This document shows positions 22,469 to 33,892 of a DNA stretch of 64,000 nt, in pieces. Where the stretch lies: NCBI RefSeq assembly GCF_000204055.1, contig NW_006768770.1:172353-236352 (forward strand). The letters are read 5' to 3'. The notes beneath the pieces are model-generated. The model did not search any database. It was not told the origin of the DNA and saw only the letters and a list, made by a program, of their open reading frames with translations. This DNA comes from Melampsora larici-populina 98AG31 (taxonomy: Eukaryota > Basidiomycota > Pucciniomycetes > Pucciniales > Melampsoraceae). The translations under genes were made by a program, and so were the position numbers. The stretch's first letter is position 1, and each line of letters begins with the position of its first letter.

Positions 22469-23035
22469 TCATGAAAACTCACATTTTCCACCAAAAAGTC
22501 GTCTGAATTTGATATACCTCACATAAGTTCTCATACCCGTAACCTTGGATTTGGCTAAACTTTCAATGATCCACATGACAATGCGACGTTTGAGTCTTTT
22601 GAGTTGGCGATGAATACGTTGCCAAATACTCGGATCTTTACAACCTCGTTTCTGTAGATTCCTCCGTCTTAAGATCCGTCCATGCGTTACGTGAAAAGGG
22701 TGTTGAATAGAAAGAACTTGAGTCAAACAACCGTAGGTTTCTTCTAAGCTTTCCTCCGAATGTAACCGAATTGTTGTCATCAAATCTGCTTGTGCATTTT
22801 CATCGAAGGGAGACATATTCTTTTGAGGAAGCTCTTCGGCTATCCATTTTGAGTCTACAAGATCATCAATCCTATCGCTGGGCTTCAAAGTTTCGAGGCC
22901 TGAGGATCCCAAATGAATAATTTGAGTGGGTCGATTCATTAAAGGGAGAGTGAGTGAATTTGCTATTGATGCCAAAGAAAAGAATATCACGAAGAATTGC
23001 AGAAGCTGATAACGAGAATGAGTCTTGAGTGCCAT
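22469..23035 (-). CDS. Small basic secreted protein, candidate effector (2)
   Basis: This is a 188-residue single-exon frame. MALKTHSRYQLLQFFVIFFSLASIANS is a clear signal peptide. The mature protein has a neutral N-terminal half and a basic C-terminal half with ILRRRNLQKRGCK, WQRIHRQLKRLKRR and a hydrophobic patch (IVMWIIESL), ending GGKCEFS. It resembles the neighbour at 21220-21780 in length and in the order Gly-Cys-Lys, Trp, basic amphipathic helix, hydrophobic segment, basic tail, though sequence identity is low. No catalytic motif is visible. The RRR/KR sites could be processing sites, as in secreted precursors; that is speculative. Confidence 0.65.
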   Translation of the reverse strand: MALKTHSRYQLLQFFVIFFSLASIANSLTLPLMNRPTQIIHLGSSGLETLKPSDRIDDLVDSKWIAEELPQKNMSPFDENAQADLMTTIRLHSEESLEETYGCLTQVLSIQHPFHVTHGRILRRRNLQKRGCKDPSIWQRIHRQLKRLKRRIVMWIIESLAKSKVTGMRTYVRYIKFRRLFGGKCEFS

Positions 23036-23295
23036 TGAACCATTACCGAGATATTGTTTTGATGTTGGTCAAGGGAGTGGACTTGGTGGGGAGGTCTTTT
23101 GAAGTCCGCATCGTGAAGACACAACTTGCTAAATTGTCGATAGTTGACCAAAATCGTAAGATATGAACCAAAGAGGAAGTTTTGGGAGTTAAGTTTTGAT
23201 CTAGCTATCAAACATTGGTTTGAAACCAACTCGCATCCTTTAAATTTAGTTCAACCTTTGGATACACACATTCGCTTTGATTGACTTTGCAACCC
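23036..23295. other. Promoter side of secreted protein 2
   Basis: Non-coding, AT-rich. Confidence 0.4.
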
Positions 23296-23517
23296 TCATG
23301 ATGTTGCACGAACTACTTGTATCTGAGCACAACCACAGCTTGAGCAAATTTCGACCATTTCGCTCCCTTCATCAGTTCCAAGTCCTGGAGAAGGAACCAC
23401 AATCACTTCCTTGATGTTATGAGCTATCAGAAGCGTTGAGCAAATACCGCAGCTTCGCCCATCAAGGCGAGGTGGTTTGATAGAGTGATACACGCGATAG
23501 TCATATATATTGGTCAT
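23296..23517 (-). CDS. Possible small cysteine-containing protein
   Basis: A 73-residue frame from ATG 23517 to TGA 23296 has five cysteines arranged as C-x2-C and C-x2-C-x-C (GRSCGICSTL, ICSSCGCAQI), which could bind zinc. It has no signal peptide and no family that I recognise. It may be a fragment, an exon of a longer gene, or chance. Listed only because of the paired cysteines. Confidence 0.25.
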   Translation of the reverse strand: MTNIYDYRVYHSIKPPRLDGRSCGICSTLLIAHNIKEVIVVPSPGLGTDEGSEMVEICSSCGCAQIQVVRATS

Positions 23518-23978
23518 ATGCGAAGTTCAAAGGACGGATAACTCGACAAAAACCATTGACCACACGAGAAGCGAAAACTTGTAAAATTGAACTGTTGACG
23601 TGTTGCCAGGGTAGATGTCCGAAGAGCCTTGTTTGGAAGTTTCTTTCCATCCGTACTAGACAATTCTTCTGAACATGGGAAGTCTGATCTAGCGGGAGAG
23701 GTTGAAATTCAATCAAGACGGATTGTTATTGTTATGGAAAAGATTATTACCGCTTCAAGAAATGAGCCAAAGTATAGTGGGACCTAGTGGGACCAGCCTT
23801 AGAGAATTTGAGAAAGGAAGACACATATGCAGAAGGAATTCGAAATGGAGGATTCGCCATGGTGAATTCCGCGTGGTGGAGTTGACGCCATCACATCATG
23901 CCCTAGTTGCCATTCGAACTTTAGCTTCTTGAATTCAATCGAAAGACGCCATGAACATTTTTCCAAGAGTTCGTGAAG

Positions 23979-23987
23979 ATATAAAAG
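23979..23987 (+). promoter_or_regulatory. Probable TATA box of GH131 gene a
   Basis: ATATAAAAG lies 195 bases upstream of the start codon at 24182, on a good spacing for a TATA-type promoter with a leader of about 160 bases. Confidence 0.4.
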
Positions 23988-24181
23988 CTCATCACTCGAG
24001 GCCAATTGTGGGCTTACCATCCCTCATCCCATTGCCATTTTCAATACGCCTTGAAGTATCCGCTCTACTTTTTTGTCTTACTTTTCGCACGCTTTGATAG
24101 CGTTTATATTTCTTAACATTTCTTGATATTCTTGATCAACTTTTACCTTGTCGCTTGATTTACTACTCTTTTGTTCGAAAC

Positions 24182-25635
24182 ATGCATAACTTCAATTCTC
24201 TGTTCCTTTACGTCGCACTGGCCCTGTCCTATTGTGGAACGATCACGGCAGCAGCAGGATCACCAGGGGCAGATCGCCTATTCGATTTCACCTTGACAGC
24301 TGATATGAAAGGATCAGATGCTGATAATCCTTCATCAGCTCTATCGAAGTTGATCAAGTATGTTGTAAAAGGCGAGAAGAACAAAAGGGGAGATTACTTG
24401 TCGATCGAATCTAAGGGTAAAGATGTTGAACTCGGAATCGAAATCAAAGATTCATCCATCTTTTGTCCTGGTGATAAAGAGGACAATTGTCAACATGGTT
24501 TCAGGTGCGAAGACTTTCTTGTTTCTCGTTGGCGAATCGGTCTGATGATGTTTTGATCAATTTGATAGACGAACTGATGTCCTTCCAGCCATTGATTCTA
24601 ACAAGACCCTTGTTGGAACGACTGTCTTTCACCAGGTAAGATCAGAAACAAAAGCTTTCATAACAAATGAGACTCTGACAGGAATGTGATTATGATTTTT
24701 CAGAGTTTCCGCATGAACCCAAAACTCCCTCTAAATCTCACACATGGTTATTTGCTATCCAGTATTGAGGTTCCGGTGAGTTGAATTTTTGATTATATCT
24801 TATCGAGAGTGCTTGTTCTGACTTAAATTCGATTATCCCGACAAATTGGAATTCTTAGAGTGGTAAGTCAAATCACATTTTGGAAATTCAGTCAAGAAAT
24901 CCTTGAAACTAATTTTTCCAATTGTCCTTTAGGTGATCATGTCTTTGATATCTTTGCTGGGTCCGACTTCAGCTCTAATTTGACTCAAAAGAGTATGAAT
25001 GATCCCAAAACGATCAGGATTAGAGATTTGACTACCAAGGTGCTCCATTCTATTCCCATCAAAGATGATGCACTTTACAACACTGCGATTGCCGTAGATT
25101 GGGATGCAAAGTAAGCACACTACACTTGTTTATCTTCTTTTTCGTTTCGTATCTTGCGCTTTTATATTAGATTTTTTGACATTAGGCTTGTGGTTTCCTC
25201 CTTCGTAGTCAATTGACCGTTTATGCATCGGAAGGCGATGAAGAATTGAAGAAAGTCGCCGGACCCATGATGAATTCTCCCAAAGTCGTTGATGCTGCCA
25301 ATAAGTTAACTGGAGAATGGCATGTTCAACTAATCAAATTGTGAGCCAAGGCCATTTTCAGTTGACCGTGATTTCAAGAAGGCTTACCTAGTGATCTGCT
25401 TTCTCTTTTCAGTCCCCTTCCTAACCCTGCTGATCCTTATGACCAAAGAAGCGATGTGCCCCACAAAGGTATTCAGGAGGCAAATCTGCATGAGGGAATC
25501 TTCTTCTCAAGGATGTATGTTGAGGACGGTGCAAACGGTCAAATCAACACTTCTGTTATTGGAAAGGCCGGAGTTGCCAAGTCAAACAACAAAGGTGGAA
25601 TTGGAAAGAAAACGCTTTCGAGGGCCAGATATTGA
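24182..25635 (+). CDS. GH131-type secreted beta-glucanase (paralogue a)
   Basis: Family GH131 enzymes cleave beta-1,3-, beta-1,4- and mixed glucans outside the cell. Seven coding exons (24182-24504, 24569-24635, 24704-24775, 24859-24862, 24933-25110, 25209-25340, 25413-25635) join to 332 residues. MHNFNSLFLYVALALSYCGTITA is a signal peptide. Family blocks in order are FDFTLT, SIFCPGD, HGFRRTDVLP, TVFHQSF, HVFDIFAGSDF, IRIRDLTTK, AVDWDA, HVQLIKFPLP, VPHKGIQE and FSRMYVEDGANG. The fourth exon is only four bases (AGTG) and is needed to keep the frame. A paralogue follows 1.3 kb downstream in the same orientation. In a plant parasite such enzymes could act on host or own wall glucans; that is inference. 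Confidence 0.88.
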
Positions 25636-26933
25636 TTTGAGTTTTGTGATTCTACAGTAGAGCAGTTGTTTAAAGAATTCAATTTGTATAAATCATTTTT
25701 TGTCTTGAACTCTTTCTTAGTCTTTCTTTTGTAAGTCTGTTTAAGGGGATCTCGTGCAAATGTCTAAAGGATTGATATCATACATTTTTGGAGGAATCTT
25801 GACCTTGAAATCGTAGAGCATCACTCAAAACAAAAGGACACTTTGTATCAGGTTTTCTATTGAGTACATAGACAAGGCGCGCTTTGCCTACGGAAAAAAC
25901 TTGTTGGTCTTGCAACCATTCATTCACTGTCCCCTCTTTCGAAACATTACTTCTTTTGGGCACACACCATAAAGAATTGAGGCAATTTGATTTATTGGTC
26001 ACCGTCGACTACATAACTGAAACCCTCAACAACTTTTTTGGAGGGAGCGCGTCAGCGCGAGACTTGTGACCCACCCTGCCGCAAAACCCATTTCAAGATA
26101 CATACCTCATTCAACCTCCCTTTCAGCTACGGAAGGCTGGTCCAGGATTTTTACAGATCCTTGTGTAACTTTGAGGACAACCTCTACATTCCCAAGTGAC
26201 TCAGATGATGTCGGCAAAGATGAAGATAGCAAAAGATAGCGTCGAAAAGCCACCCCAGTACTCCTAGGATACATACCACCACAGCTCAAGAAGGACATCA
26301 ATAGGTGCGGTAGGCTTCTTCCTGGAGGCGCTCCGGTCGGCCATACTATATATACAGTGTGCGGTGCGTACGACCAGGAGATTGATCAAAGCAACCGTTC
26401 TGCATCTGGTAACCGTACACGTACCTGAGTACGCCTACAATGGTAGGCCGGCGAAGCATGACCCGGTAGCATGGTCACTGGTGGGCATGATCGTGTACAT
26501 CGAAGGAGCCGACCACGCAGAAACAAACTGCGGCGGGCATGTGTAGACGCCATATTTGTTCGAGTTGACAACTTGGGATCAGCAACACGGTATAGCTCCG
26601 AATATTTATTCTGCTACATTCCTTGAGCGTTCAAATCGCGCGGCGGGGTAACTAACACCATAGCAAGTAGTTTATATGTGTTGCTGAGCCACTGATTGAT
26701 GAATTCGAAGAGGTGGGTGGGCCGCAGGCGCGCGAGAGTACATAATCGGACGTGTGACTTCATGGAGCATGATTGTAACCGCCCCACCCCATCTCGCTCC
26801 TTCAACTTTTCACTTCCTGCGTAGTCATATCTCCTTTTCACTTTTGATATTCAAGCACCTACATCCTGAGCAAGGAGTGTTTTCTTTGTACATTCTTTTT
26901 GTCTTTCGTGTCCCATCTTTATCGCAACGCGTT
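25636..26933. other. Spacer between the GH131 genes, with a GC-richer patch
   Basis: No supported gene. About 26290-26780 is clearly richer in GC than the flanks and full of short GTAC/CGTACG-type palindromes. It has no inverted ends that I could define. The leader of the second GH131 gene follows it. Confidence 0.5.
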
Positions 26934-28433
26934 ATGCCTTCCATCACTTCTTTGGTAGTACACCTCGGGCTGGTCCTGATTTGTCTTCGAGAGTCAGTAG
27001 CACAAAACAAGACTCTCTTCGATTTTGCTCTTACTCCACAGATGAAGATTGCAGATTCCGATAACCCTGCGTCCGACTTGGGGAAATTAATCAAGTTTGT
27101 GGCAAAGGGCCAGCACAAAAACAATTCGGACTATCTGTCTCTTCACCAGTCCGGAAATCTGACGGAGATGGGATTATCTATCAATAACGACTCGATCTTT
27201 ACCCCAGGGGACAACCCTGCAAACGCACAATACGGCTTCAGGTCAGTCATCATCTGTGTTCGAGTTCTGTCCAATTCGTGCTGATTGCAGTCGAGCCTTT
27301 TTCACCTTATTAATGATAGGCGAACGGATGTCCTCCCCGCGATCGACGTGAATACCACTCTAGTGGGTACGACGGTATTTCACCAGGTGATTTAAATTTT
27401 GGCTTTACTCGAGGCTCAATTTATTTAAAGCGCTTATGTTGATGACCAATACCTTCTGTAGAGCTTTCGTCTCAACAAAAAGTTGCCTCTAAATCTAAAT
27501 CACGGTTATCTTCTGGGAAGTATCGAGATACCTGTGAGTTTTCCTTTGTCTCTCAAAGTATACGTTTGATGATATTCACCGGGGCTTCTCGAACCGATCG
27601 ATATGTCTTTTGTAATCAGAGTGGTAAGCATCTTTTGCTTCTTATCAATATCTATAGATAGATCCTAATCTACTTACATTCACAGGCGATCACGTCTTCG
27701 ATATCTTCACGGGATCGGATTTCAACTCCGACGATAAGGCGCCACTTCCTACCAACAACAGCGCCACAATTCGAGTGCGAGACTTGACAACCAAGACTTT
27801 GTATTCTGCCCCCTTGAAAAATGGTACACTTTACAACTTTGCAGTTGCTGTAGACTGGAAAGGAAAGTAAGGCACCTTCCTCACTTTATGTGGCCATCAA
27901 CAGAGTATTAGCTGACTTGCCTTGATAGCATGTTGACGGTGTATGCTTCAGAAGGAAATGATGATCTGAAGATGGTTGCTGGTCCAGTGATGAACGACCC
28001 GAAAGTCGTTGCAGCAGACAACGTTTTGAAAGGGGAATGGCATTTTCAATTGATCAAATTGTGCGTTTAGTTCTTCCTCATTCTTCTAAAGAGATATGCA
28101 TCACAGCACTGATATTTTTGATTTGTTCATTTCAACTTAATCAGCCCTCTTCCGGACCCAGCGGTCGATGTTTCGAAGCGGGGAGATGTTCCTCATGTTG
28201 GCTTGCAAGTGAGTAGCATCTCATTCAATGTGCTCGCGGTTAATCAAAAATTTAATGAATCTTTGACTGTTACTCAGGAGGGAACTACTGAGGGAGCTTT
28301 CTACTCGAGAGTCTTCGTTGAAGACGGCGCAGGAGGAGTGATCACTACGTCCGTAACTGGGCATGGCCACTTCGGACGTAAGAAACACGGGAGTAAATGT
28401 AAACCTCCGGTAGTACCACAAAGACGAAGGTAG
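26934..28433 (+). CDS. GH131-type secreted beta-glucanase (paralogue b)
   Basis: Eight coding exons (26934-27241, 27320-27386, 27462-27533, 27620-27623, 27686-27866, 27929-28060, 28145-28208, 28278-28433) join to 327 residues. MPSITSLVVHLGLVLICLRESVAQ is a signal peptide. Blocks match paralogue a: FDFALT, SIFTPGD, GFRRTDVLPAID, TVFHQSFRLN, SGDHVFDIFTGSDF, IRVRDLTTK, AVDWKG, HFQLIKFPLP, GDVPHVGLQE, TTEGAFYSRVFVEDGAGG. The 4-base microexon AGTG is conserved. Compared with paralogue a there is one extra intron (28209-28277) splitting VGLQ from EGTTEG. The C-terminal tail is basic (RKKHGSK...PQRRR). Several N-x-S/T sites fit a secreted glycoprotein. Function is as for paralogue a; substrate preference cannot be read from sequence. 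Confidence 0.88.
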
Positions 28434-30188
28434 ATTGTACATCTTTAGGCACAGTAAAACCTCAACATATCGCTAGATCTATCTTCAATTTTTCATTTCA
28501 TAAATTTCTGGGTGGCACTTGTTTGAGATCCAAAATAAACACGACAAGTCAAAAATGTATACCTCCTACCCATTGGCACCTCTTGCACAGGTTTGATTCT
28601 TTCTGTAATTGGACATACGTATGATCTATCTTCCCACTTTGAAACTTTGCTGCGACAGAAGTATCTTTATCCAATATTATATCTATGTCGTATCTATGAA
28701 TGCAACGTGACTTTACCAGCGCCATTGCTACAGCCATTTGACCAAGTTCTTCCCCTTGCAAATGATGTTTCTATTCATCTGAACGCGACAACGCATAGTA
28801 TAGTACATGCCCCATCTGGATGTGCCTAAGTTAATGAAGCTTTGAAAACAGTACGTGATTTTGATCCTCACGACACAAAATGGCTCGTCCGACAATGATG
28901 AGAATGCACCTGACAAAGAGATGTTAGTCACCTCAATATGCTGTTATCTATATTTCAAACTTATGCAGCCACTCCTCATAGCCTTAGGAACATGGACATC
29001 CTTCCTAAATAAGTGACCAGGTTGAGACATTTTCCCCTTTCCCTGTCTTGCACATACATATGTGACAATATACATATTCAATCAGAATACATACACCACT
29101 GCGTACATTATCTTGTGAAGCCTTTGACATGGTAAAGGAATGGATTGATGGGAAAATTTGAGCGTGACGACGTTTAGAAAAGAAGAAGACCTTCTACTTG
29201 GTCCGTTCAGATCTTTTCAGGTTTGCAATTCCTCATTTCTTGTTATAGATGATCATCACTTTTTTGATGATTCTGAGAGTATGTGGATTTTCTAATCAAC
29301 TATGCAGCCAAATTGTAGTGTTCTAGCTTGGCTGGAACATCTATAAGTTATGCTTCCCCATCCGCCAAACCTCCCTTTGACATTGGGGTACCAAGGCTGC
29401 AACAAATCCATGAGCTCTAGGGAGTGTTGGCGATTTTTTCAAATTCTTCATTCTTTGAGATAACCAGTTATCTAGCTGGTGCGAGTATGGCAAAGATCTA
29501 CCAGTGTACAAGCTCATCTGGTTAACAAGATCACCTATAAAGAACGTTGCTTCTGTGCAGGATGTGGGGAATACCATTCATTCACCGCACATGAGTAGGT
29601 GTAGCTGAACCGGTGGTGAGACTATTTGGCGGAACGATTGTCATTTGTCCGACGCGCTCGTTGACTGTGACGCACCTGAATTGAAACCCAATGTATGTAG
29701 TTGAGCCGTGAGGGCTCACCTTGACCAGGTTCAAGGAAAGCTTTTCAGTCTGCTTTTGATCAGGGGTAGGATAACGGATCAAGGGTCCTGAGTCACTCCT
29801 GCTTGGGGCTGTATTGTAATATGCTAGCAAAGTGTACAGGATTGTCATTTTGGCTACAAATGAAGTTAAGTTTGACAAATAGGGTTTGTTCAAACTTCCA
29901 ACCATTTTGGGAATTCAGGCTGAGCTCATCTTTCCTTCGCCAGGAAATGACTATGACAAATCCAGCGATCGAGATCTGTAAAAACATCCCATTGAGAACT
30001 ATTGAGACTCATTTTGAGACCGCTTGTTTTCAAACGGTTCTGGTCTCAAACATCTGAAAACTTTTGAACCACTCCAAACATTCAACTTCAGCTTTCTTTT
30101 ACGAAGCTACAAATCGATACCTATCATCGCACTGCTTGAAATCTGTTCCGACTCACATATAAGGATATCTGAACAGGTTCCTCAAACC
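28434..30188. other. Gene-free stretch upstream of the aldehyde dehydrogenase
   Basis: Several open frames exist on the minus strand (29341-29577 and 29582-29905), but they show no signature and overlap each other. No repeat ends were recognised. Confidence 0.5.
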
Positions 30189-32816
30189 ATGAGCTCAACT
30201 CTCAGCCTCAGCGAGACCGTGTCCGGTAACGGTCACTCAGTCAAAATCTCCACTGGCTTGTTCATCAATAATCAATATGTGATCGGAAACGGAGAGCCGA
30301 TTGTTTCTATCAATCCATCGGATCAATCGATTTTGGCCGCAGTACATTCTGTTAGTCCTCAATGCTTGAAGTTTTGACTTCAAACGTTCAATGCTTTTCA
30401 TCACGTAAAATATCGATTTTAAAAAAACAGGCATCCGAGCAAGATATTGATTTGGCTGTCAAGGCTGCCAAGTTAGCCTCTGAGACCACATGGGGTACAA
30501 ATGCACCAGGCGCTGATCGAGCTAGACTGATGAACAAATTAGCAGACGTGAGCCTACTCCAAGATACACATCTACAGAACCCATGATCATCATGATCGAT
30601 CTTCCTTCTCTTATCGCACTTAATAATACTTATAACGATATCTTTTTAACAACCTTTCCCAGTTAATGGAAGCCAGACTGGACGATCTTGCATTTCTAGA
30701 AACCGTTGATTCTGGTAAAGGTATCACTTGGGCGCAAGGAGATATCACAGATAGTATTGGAACTTTTAGATATTATGCTGCACAAGCCTTTTCTGCTACA
30801 GATGGAAAGGTTTTGGAAGGAAATGATCAAACTGGGATTTCTTTCACTCGACAAGAACCCATACCTGTAGTTGGACAAATCGTACCTTGGGTCAGTTTTC
30901 CTCAATTCCTATATCGTTTCGAATCTCAAATCGCTCTATATCGGCAAGTCTTGAAGGAAATACCTATATTTCCTTTTGTCATATTTTGAACCCAACTGCG
31001 AGCAATATGGGCGGTCTTTATATTCTGATTTTTATGTATTTTTTTGGATCGCTGATTCCGACGATTCCTTCTTGCTTGATTTTCTACGTAACAGAATTAC
31101 CCAATCATGGTAAGCCTTATCACATAAATTGTCATCACTTCACCCAATTTGAATTCCACGATTGAAACACATCAGAATGTGGGGATCAATTCGTCAAAAA
31201 CACTAATTTAATCATCTCAATTTTCATCAGATGATGGCATGGAAAGTAGCACCAGCACTGGCAGCAGGATGTGCAATCGTTTTCAAACCTGCCGAACAAA
31301 CTCCACTTTCCACTTTATTATTTTGTGACTTAATCAAAGAAGCAGGTTATCCAGCAGGTGCATTTAATTGCGTTAACTCTTATGGTCCTATTGGTGGTCG
31401 TGCTATATCTCGTCATCCTGGGATTGATAAAGTAGCTTTCACTGGAAGTACGGCTGTTGGAAAACAAATTGCTGTTGAAGCTGCACAGAGTAAGTGGGTT
31501 TAATTTAGACTTGACATTTTTTGCACCAACCCGGTACACAGCTATGGTTTTTCAACTGAGCTTAAAAATTTGCTTGATATTTCTTTAGTTTGGAATTGGG
31601 TGGTAAGAGCCCCAATATTGGTATGTTGGTTTATCATCCATTTTGTTTTGATAGTCATTACGCCATTTGCTTCACATTTTTTCGAGCAAGGTTCTGATTA
31701 GCTCCCTACCGTGCAAACTTTGAATTGTAGTCCTAGAATCAGCAGATCTCGAACAAGCCGCAGCTTGGTGTTGTTTAGGAGTTTTCGAGAATATGGTAAG
31801 TGATACCATCACCATCAACATCTATTCCAATTTCCCACTCAACTAACGCAACAGTTGATCCATCTGAATGATTGGATAGGGACAATCATGTACATGCTCA
31901 TCAAGAATTTTAGTACAATCGTCAATCTATGATGAATTTATGAAACATTTTCTAAAAAAAGCAAGTTCTCATCTAGTTGGTGATCCATTCAATCCAGATG
32001 TATATTCTGGACCACAAATCTCCGTCCAGCATTTACAAAGAATTATGAATTATGTCAAAAGTGGGGTTGAAGAAGGTGCAAAGATTGCTTTGGGAGGTAA
32101 CACTCTTTCCAAAGTCCAAAGATTTGGTACTAAGGATTCGGATCCGAATGGATGGATTGAAGGTGGAAATTTTATGGAACCTACCATTTTTGTGGATGCT
32201 GAACCATGGATGAAGATTGTGAAAGAAGAAATAGTAAGTCCTTTCTACATTAGCTCTTCATTTTGCGTCTTATTCCAAATTTCAACGTAATCATAATTGT
32301 TATTATTCTTGAAAGTTTGGACCGGTAGCAGTGGTGATGAAATTTGACACAGTAGAAGAAGCTATCAAGATGGCAAATGAGACGGAATATGGCCTAGCAG
32401 CAGGACTTCATACCGAAAAACAAGATCAAGTAATTCGAATTGGTTCAAAATTAAAAGCTGGAACTGTATGGTAAGTCTTTCACTGAAATATCCTCTATGA
32501 TAAACTTTTAAGTCTTACATCTTTTGCGTGCTTGTTTCAAAAAAAGGATCAATTCATATGCATTCTGTCCTCCTAATGTGCCATTCGGTGGGTATAAGTC
32601 TAGTGGTTGGGGACGCGAATTAGGCCAAAAAGGTATCGAAGAATATACAATCACCAAGGTAAGCAGAACAGACTCTTTTTCTAAAACTATATGCAAACAT
32701 TCCTTGGGTTCTGATAATACCCTCGATTTACAATCGACGGTTTTTAGAGCTATCAATGGAATTATAGCCAAAGATTCAGTTGGCCTTTCAAGTTAGAAGG
32801 AATCACCAAGTTATAA
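30189..32816 (+). CDS. NAD(P)-dependent aldehyde dehydrogenase
   Basis: This enzyme oxidises aldehydes to carboxylic acids, probably in the cytosol or mitochondria. Exons read: 30189-30350, 30431-30547, 30663-30890, 31095-31109, 31231-31489, 31589-31620, 31731-31795, 31880-32233, 32316-32470, 32547-32658 and 32748-32816. Family motifs in order are VGQIVPW, NYPIM on a 15-base exon, [42 protein letters not shown], the catalytic Cys in MGQSCTC, EEIFGPV and [14 protein letters not shown]. About 500 residues, as usual for the family. One junction is unsolved: between 31489 and 31589 the segment normally reading like NLKxV before LELGGK is missing, and direct joining breaks the frame. An undetected tiny exon or a lesion is needed to explain it. 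Confidence 0.85.
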
Positions 32817-33211
32817 TCGTTGCAAGAATTTGGTCACCATGAGAATTCCCTATAGATATTGACCAATTACGAGTTTTCTAGTTAAATTGTTCATAGCTAT
32901 GTAGTGGGAATGGTGCTTGAATATCTTTCGTACCTGTCATATTTCCTCAAACCCAGAATGAAAATAACATGAATTTTGTAACACCAATAATCAAAACATA
33001 TCCAGGAATGCCGAAACCTCAGCGCCGAGCTTGTAATCAAAGCTACAGAGAAAGGTTGTCTTTACAAAGGGCATCACAACTGAATGTAAGAGGTCGCTTC
33101 TAATCTCATTCACCAGACTTCCTAAAGACACATCCATATCATCAACTACCAAAGGACGCCTGATTTCCTTGTGTCAGGACTCAGTATCCAAATCTTCCAT
33201 TGATACCCCAA
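32817..33211. other. 3' flank of the aldehyde dehydrogenase
   Basis: Nothing recognisable. Confidence 0.4.
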
Positions 33212-33396
33212 TTGAGTCCTTGACTAGCCAATCGCCTCCCCTGATCAGTTTTGCGGAGCAGCTCAAGATCAGGGGTCTGGCTGACATTCATAATGAGACG
33301 AGCTTGCGACTGCCTGTACCGCGTCATGTACAATATAGCCAGGAACCTCGTCAAAAGAGACCACCATAACTTCAGAAGTGGGTGGCGAAGCAAAGA
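33212..33396 (-). pseudogene. Duplicated fragment of the coiled-coil protein gene
   Basis: About 185 bases match 42580-42735 in the same orientation, with roughly four of five bases identical. The match covers the exon encoding MDVSQTPALEFLHKTDEGRRLASQG; the copy reads VSQTPDLELLRKTDQGRRLASQG on the minus strand. The remaining 3.8 kb of the parent gene is absent and the ends show no splice-aware borders, so it is a gene fragment, not an exon of a local gene. It lies 500 bases upstream of SPF1. Confidence 0.7.
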
Positions 33397-33574
33397 TGAC
33401 AAGTTGTTGAATCCTGCGCAATTCAGCTTCAGATACGGCTAAAACTGTGGCCCACCCTGACGGCCGCGGACGAGTCTATCAGCTACACCCGACGTACATT
33501 GAGTCAGGTGCAGATTGAAAAAAATATGATGCCTTTGAATAATTCCTGGTGTCTTGACGCAAGTACATGTGATA

Positions 33575-33780
33575 TCTTCACGGGGGTCCGCAGTAGGCAA
33601 GGATTGAGGAGATTGTACCATAGCTCTTCGAGTGCACGGCATGCGGGCTTGCAATGTACTGGGGATACTGGGCTTGACATTCGAATCTCTCGTTCGCGCA
33701 GTATGGTTAACACAGCTTTTACATCCTTTGACTGCTGTAAGAGATGCTCGAGGCCATACACCAGCTGTGGCGAGACAGGT
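33575..33780 (+). promoter_or_regulatory. Upstream block conserved between SPF1 and SPF2
   Basis: This segment aligns with 46427-46610 upstream of SPF2. Shared blocks are CCGCAGTA, GATTGAGGAGA-TGTACCATAG, TTTTACATC and TGTAAGAGATGCT. It precedes the start codon of SPF1 by 110-320 bases, so it probably carries the promoter and leader of the ancestral gene. No individual factor site can be named. Confidence 0.5.
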
Positions 33781-33892
33781 AACAAGTCTTTCAATTACGC
33801 CAGGTATTGATCTACCCTTCTGGTGTCGAGTAAATAAGATATATGATAAGCGTCCTCATACCCACCAGGAGCACGCATTTCATTTTTCTACT

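Noticed and set aside
26614..26660. GTTCAAATC resembling a tRNA T loop
   Set aside because: No matching D and anticodon arms nearby.
29341..29905. Two minus-strand frames (78 and 107 codons)
   Set aside because: No signal peptide, domain or splice logic, and no similarity to anything else in the window.
33169..33442. Plus-strand frames over the gene fragment
   Set aside because: They run antisense to the copied piece of the coiled-coil gene.
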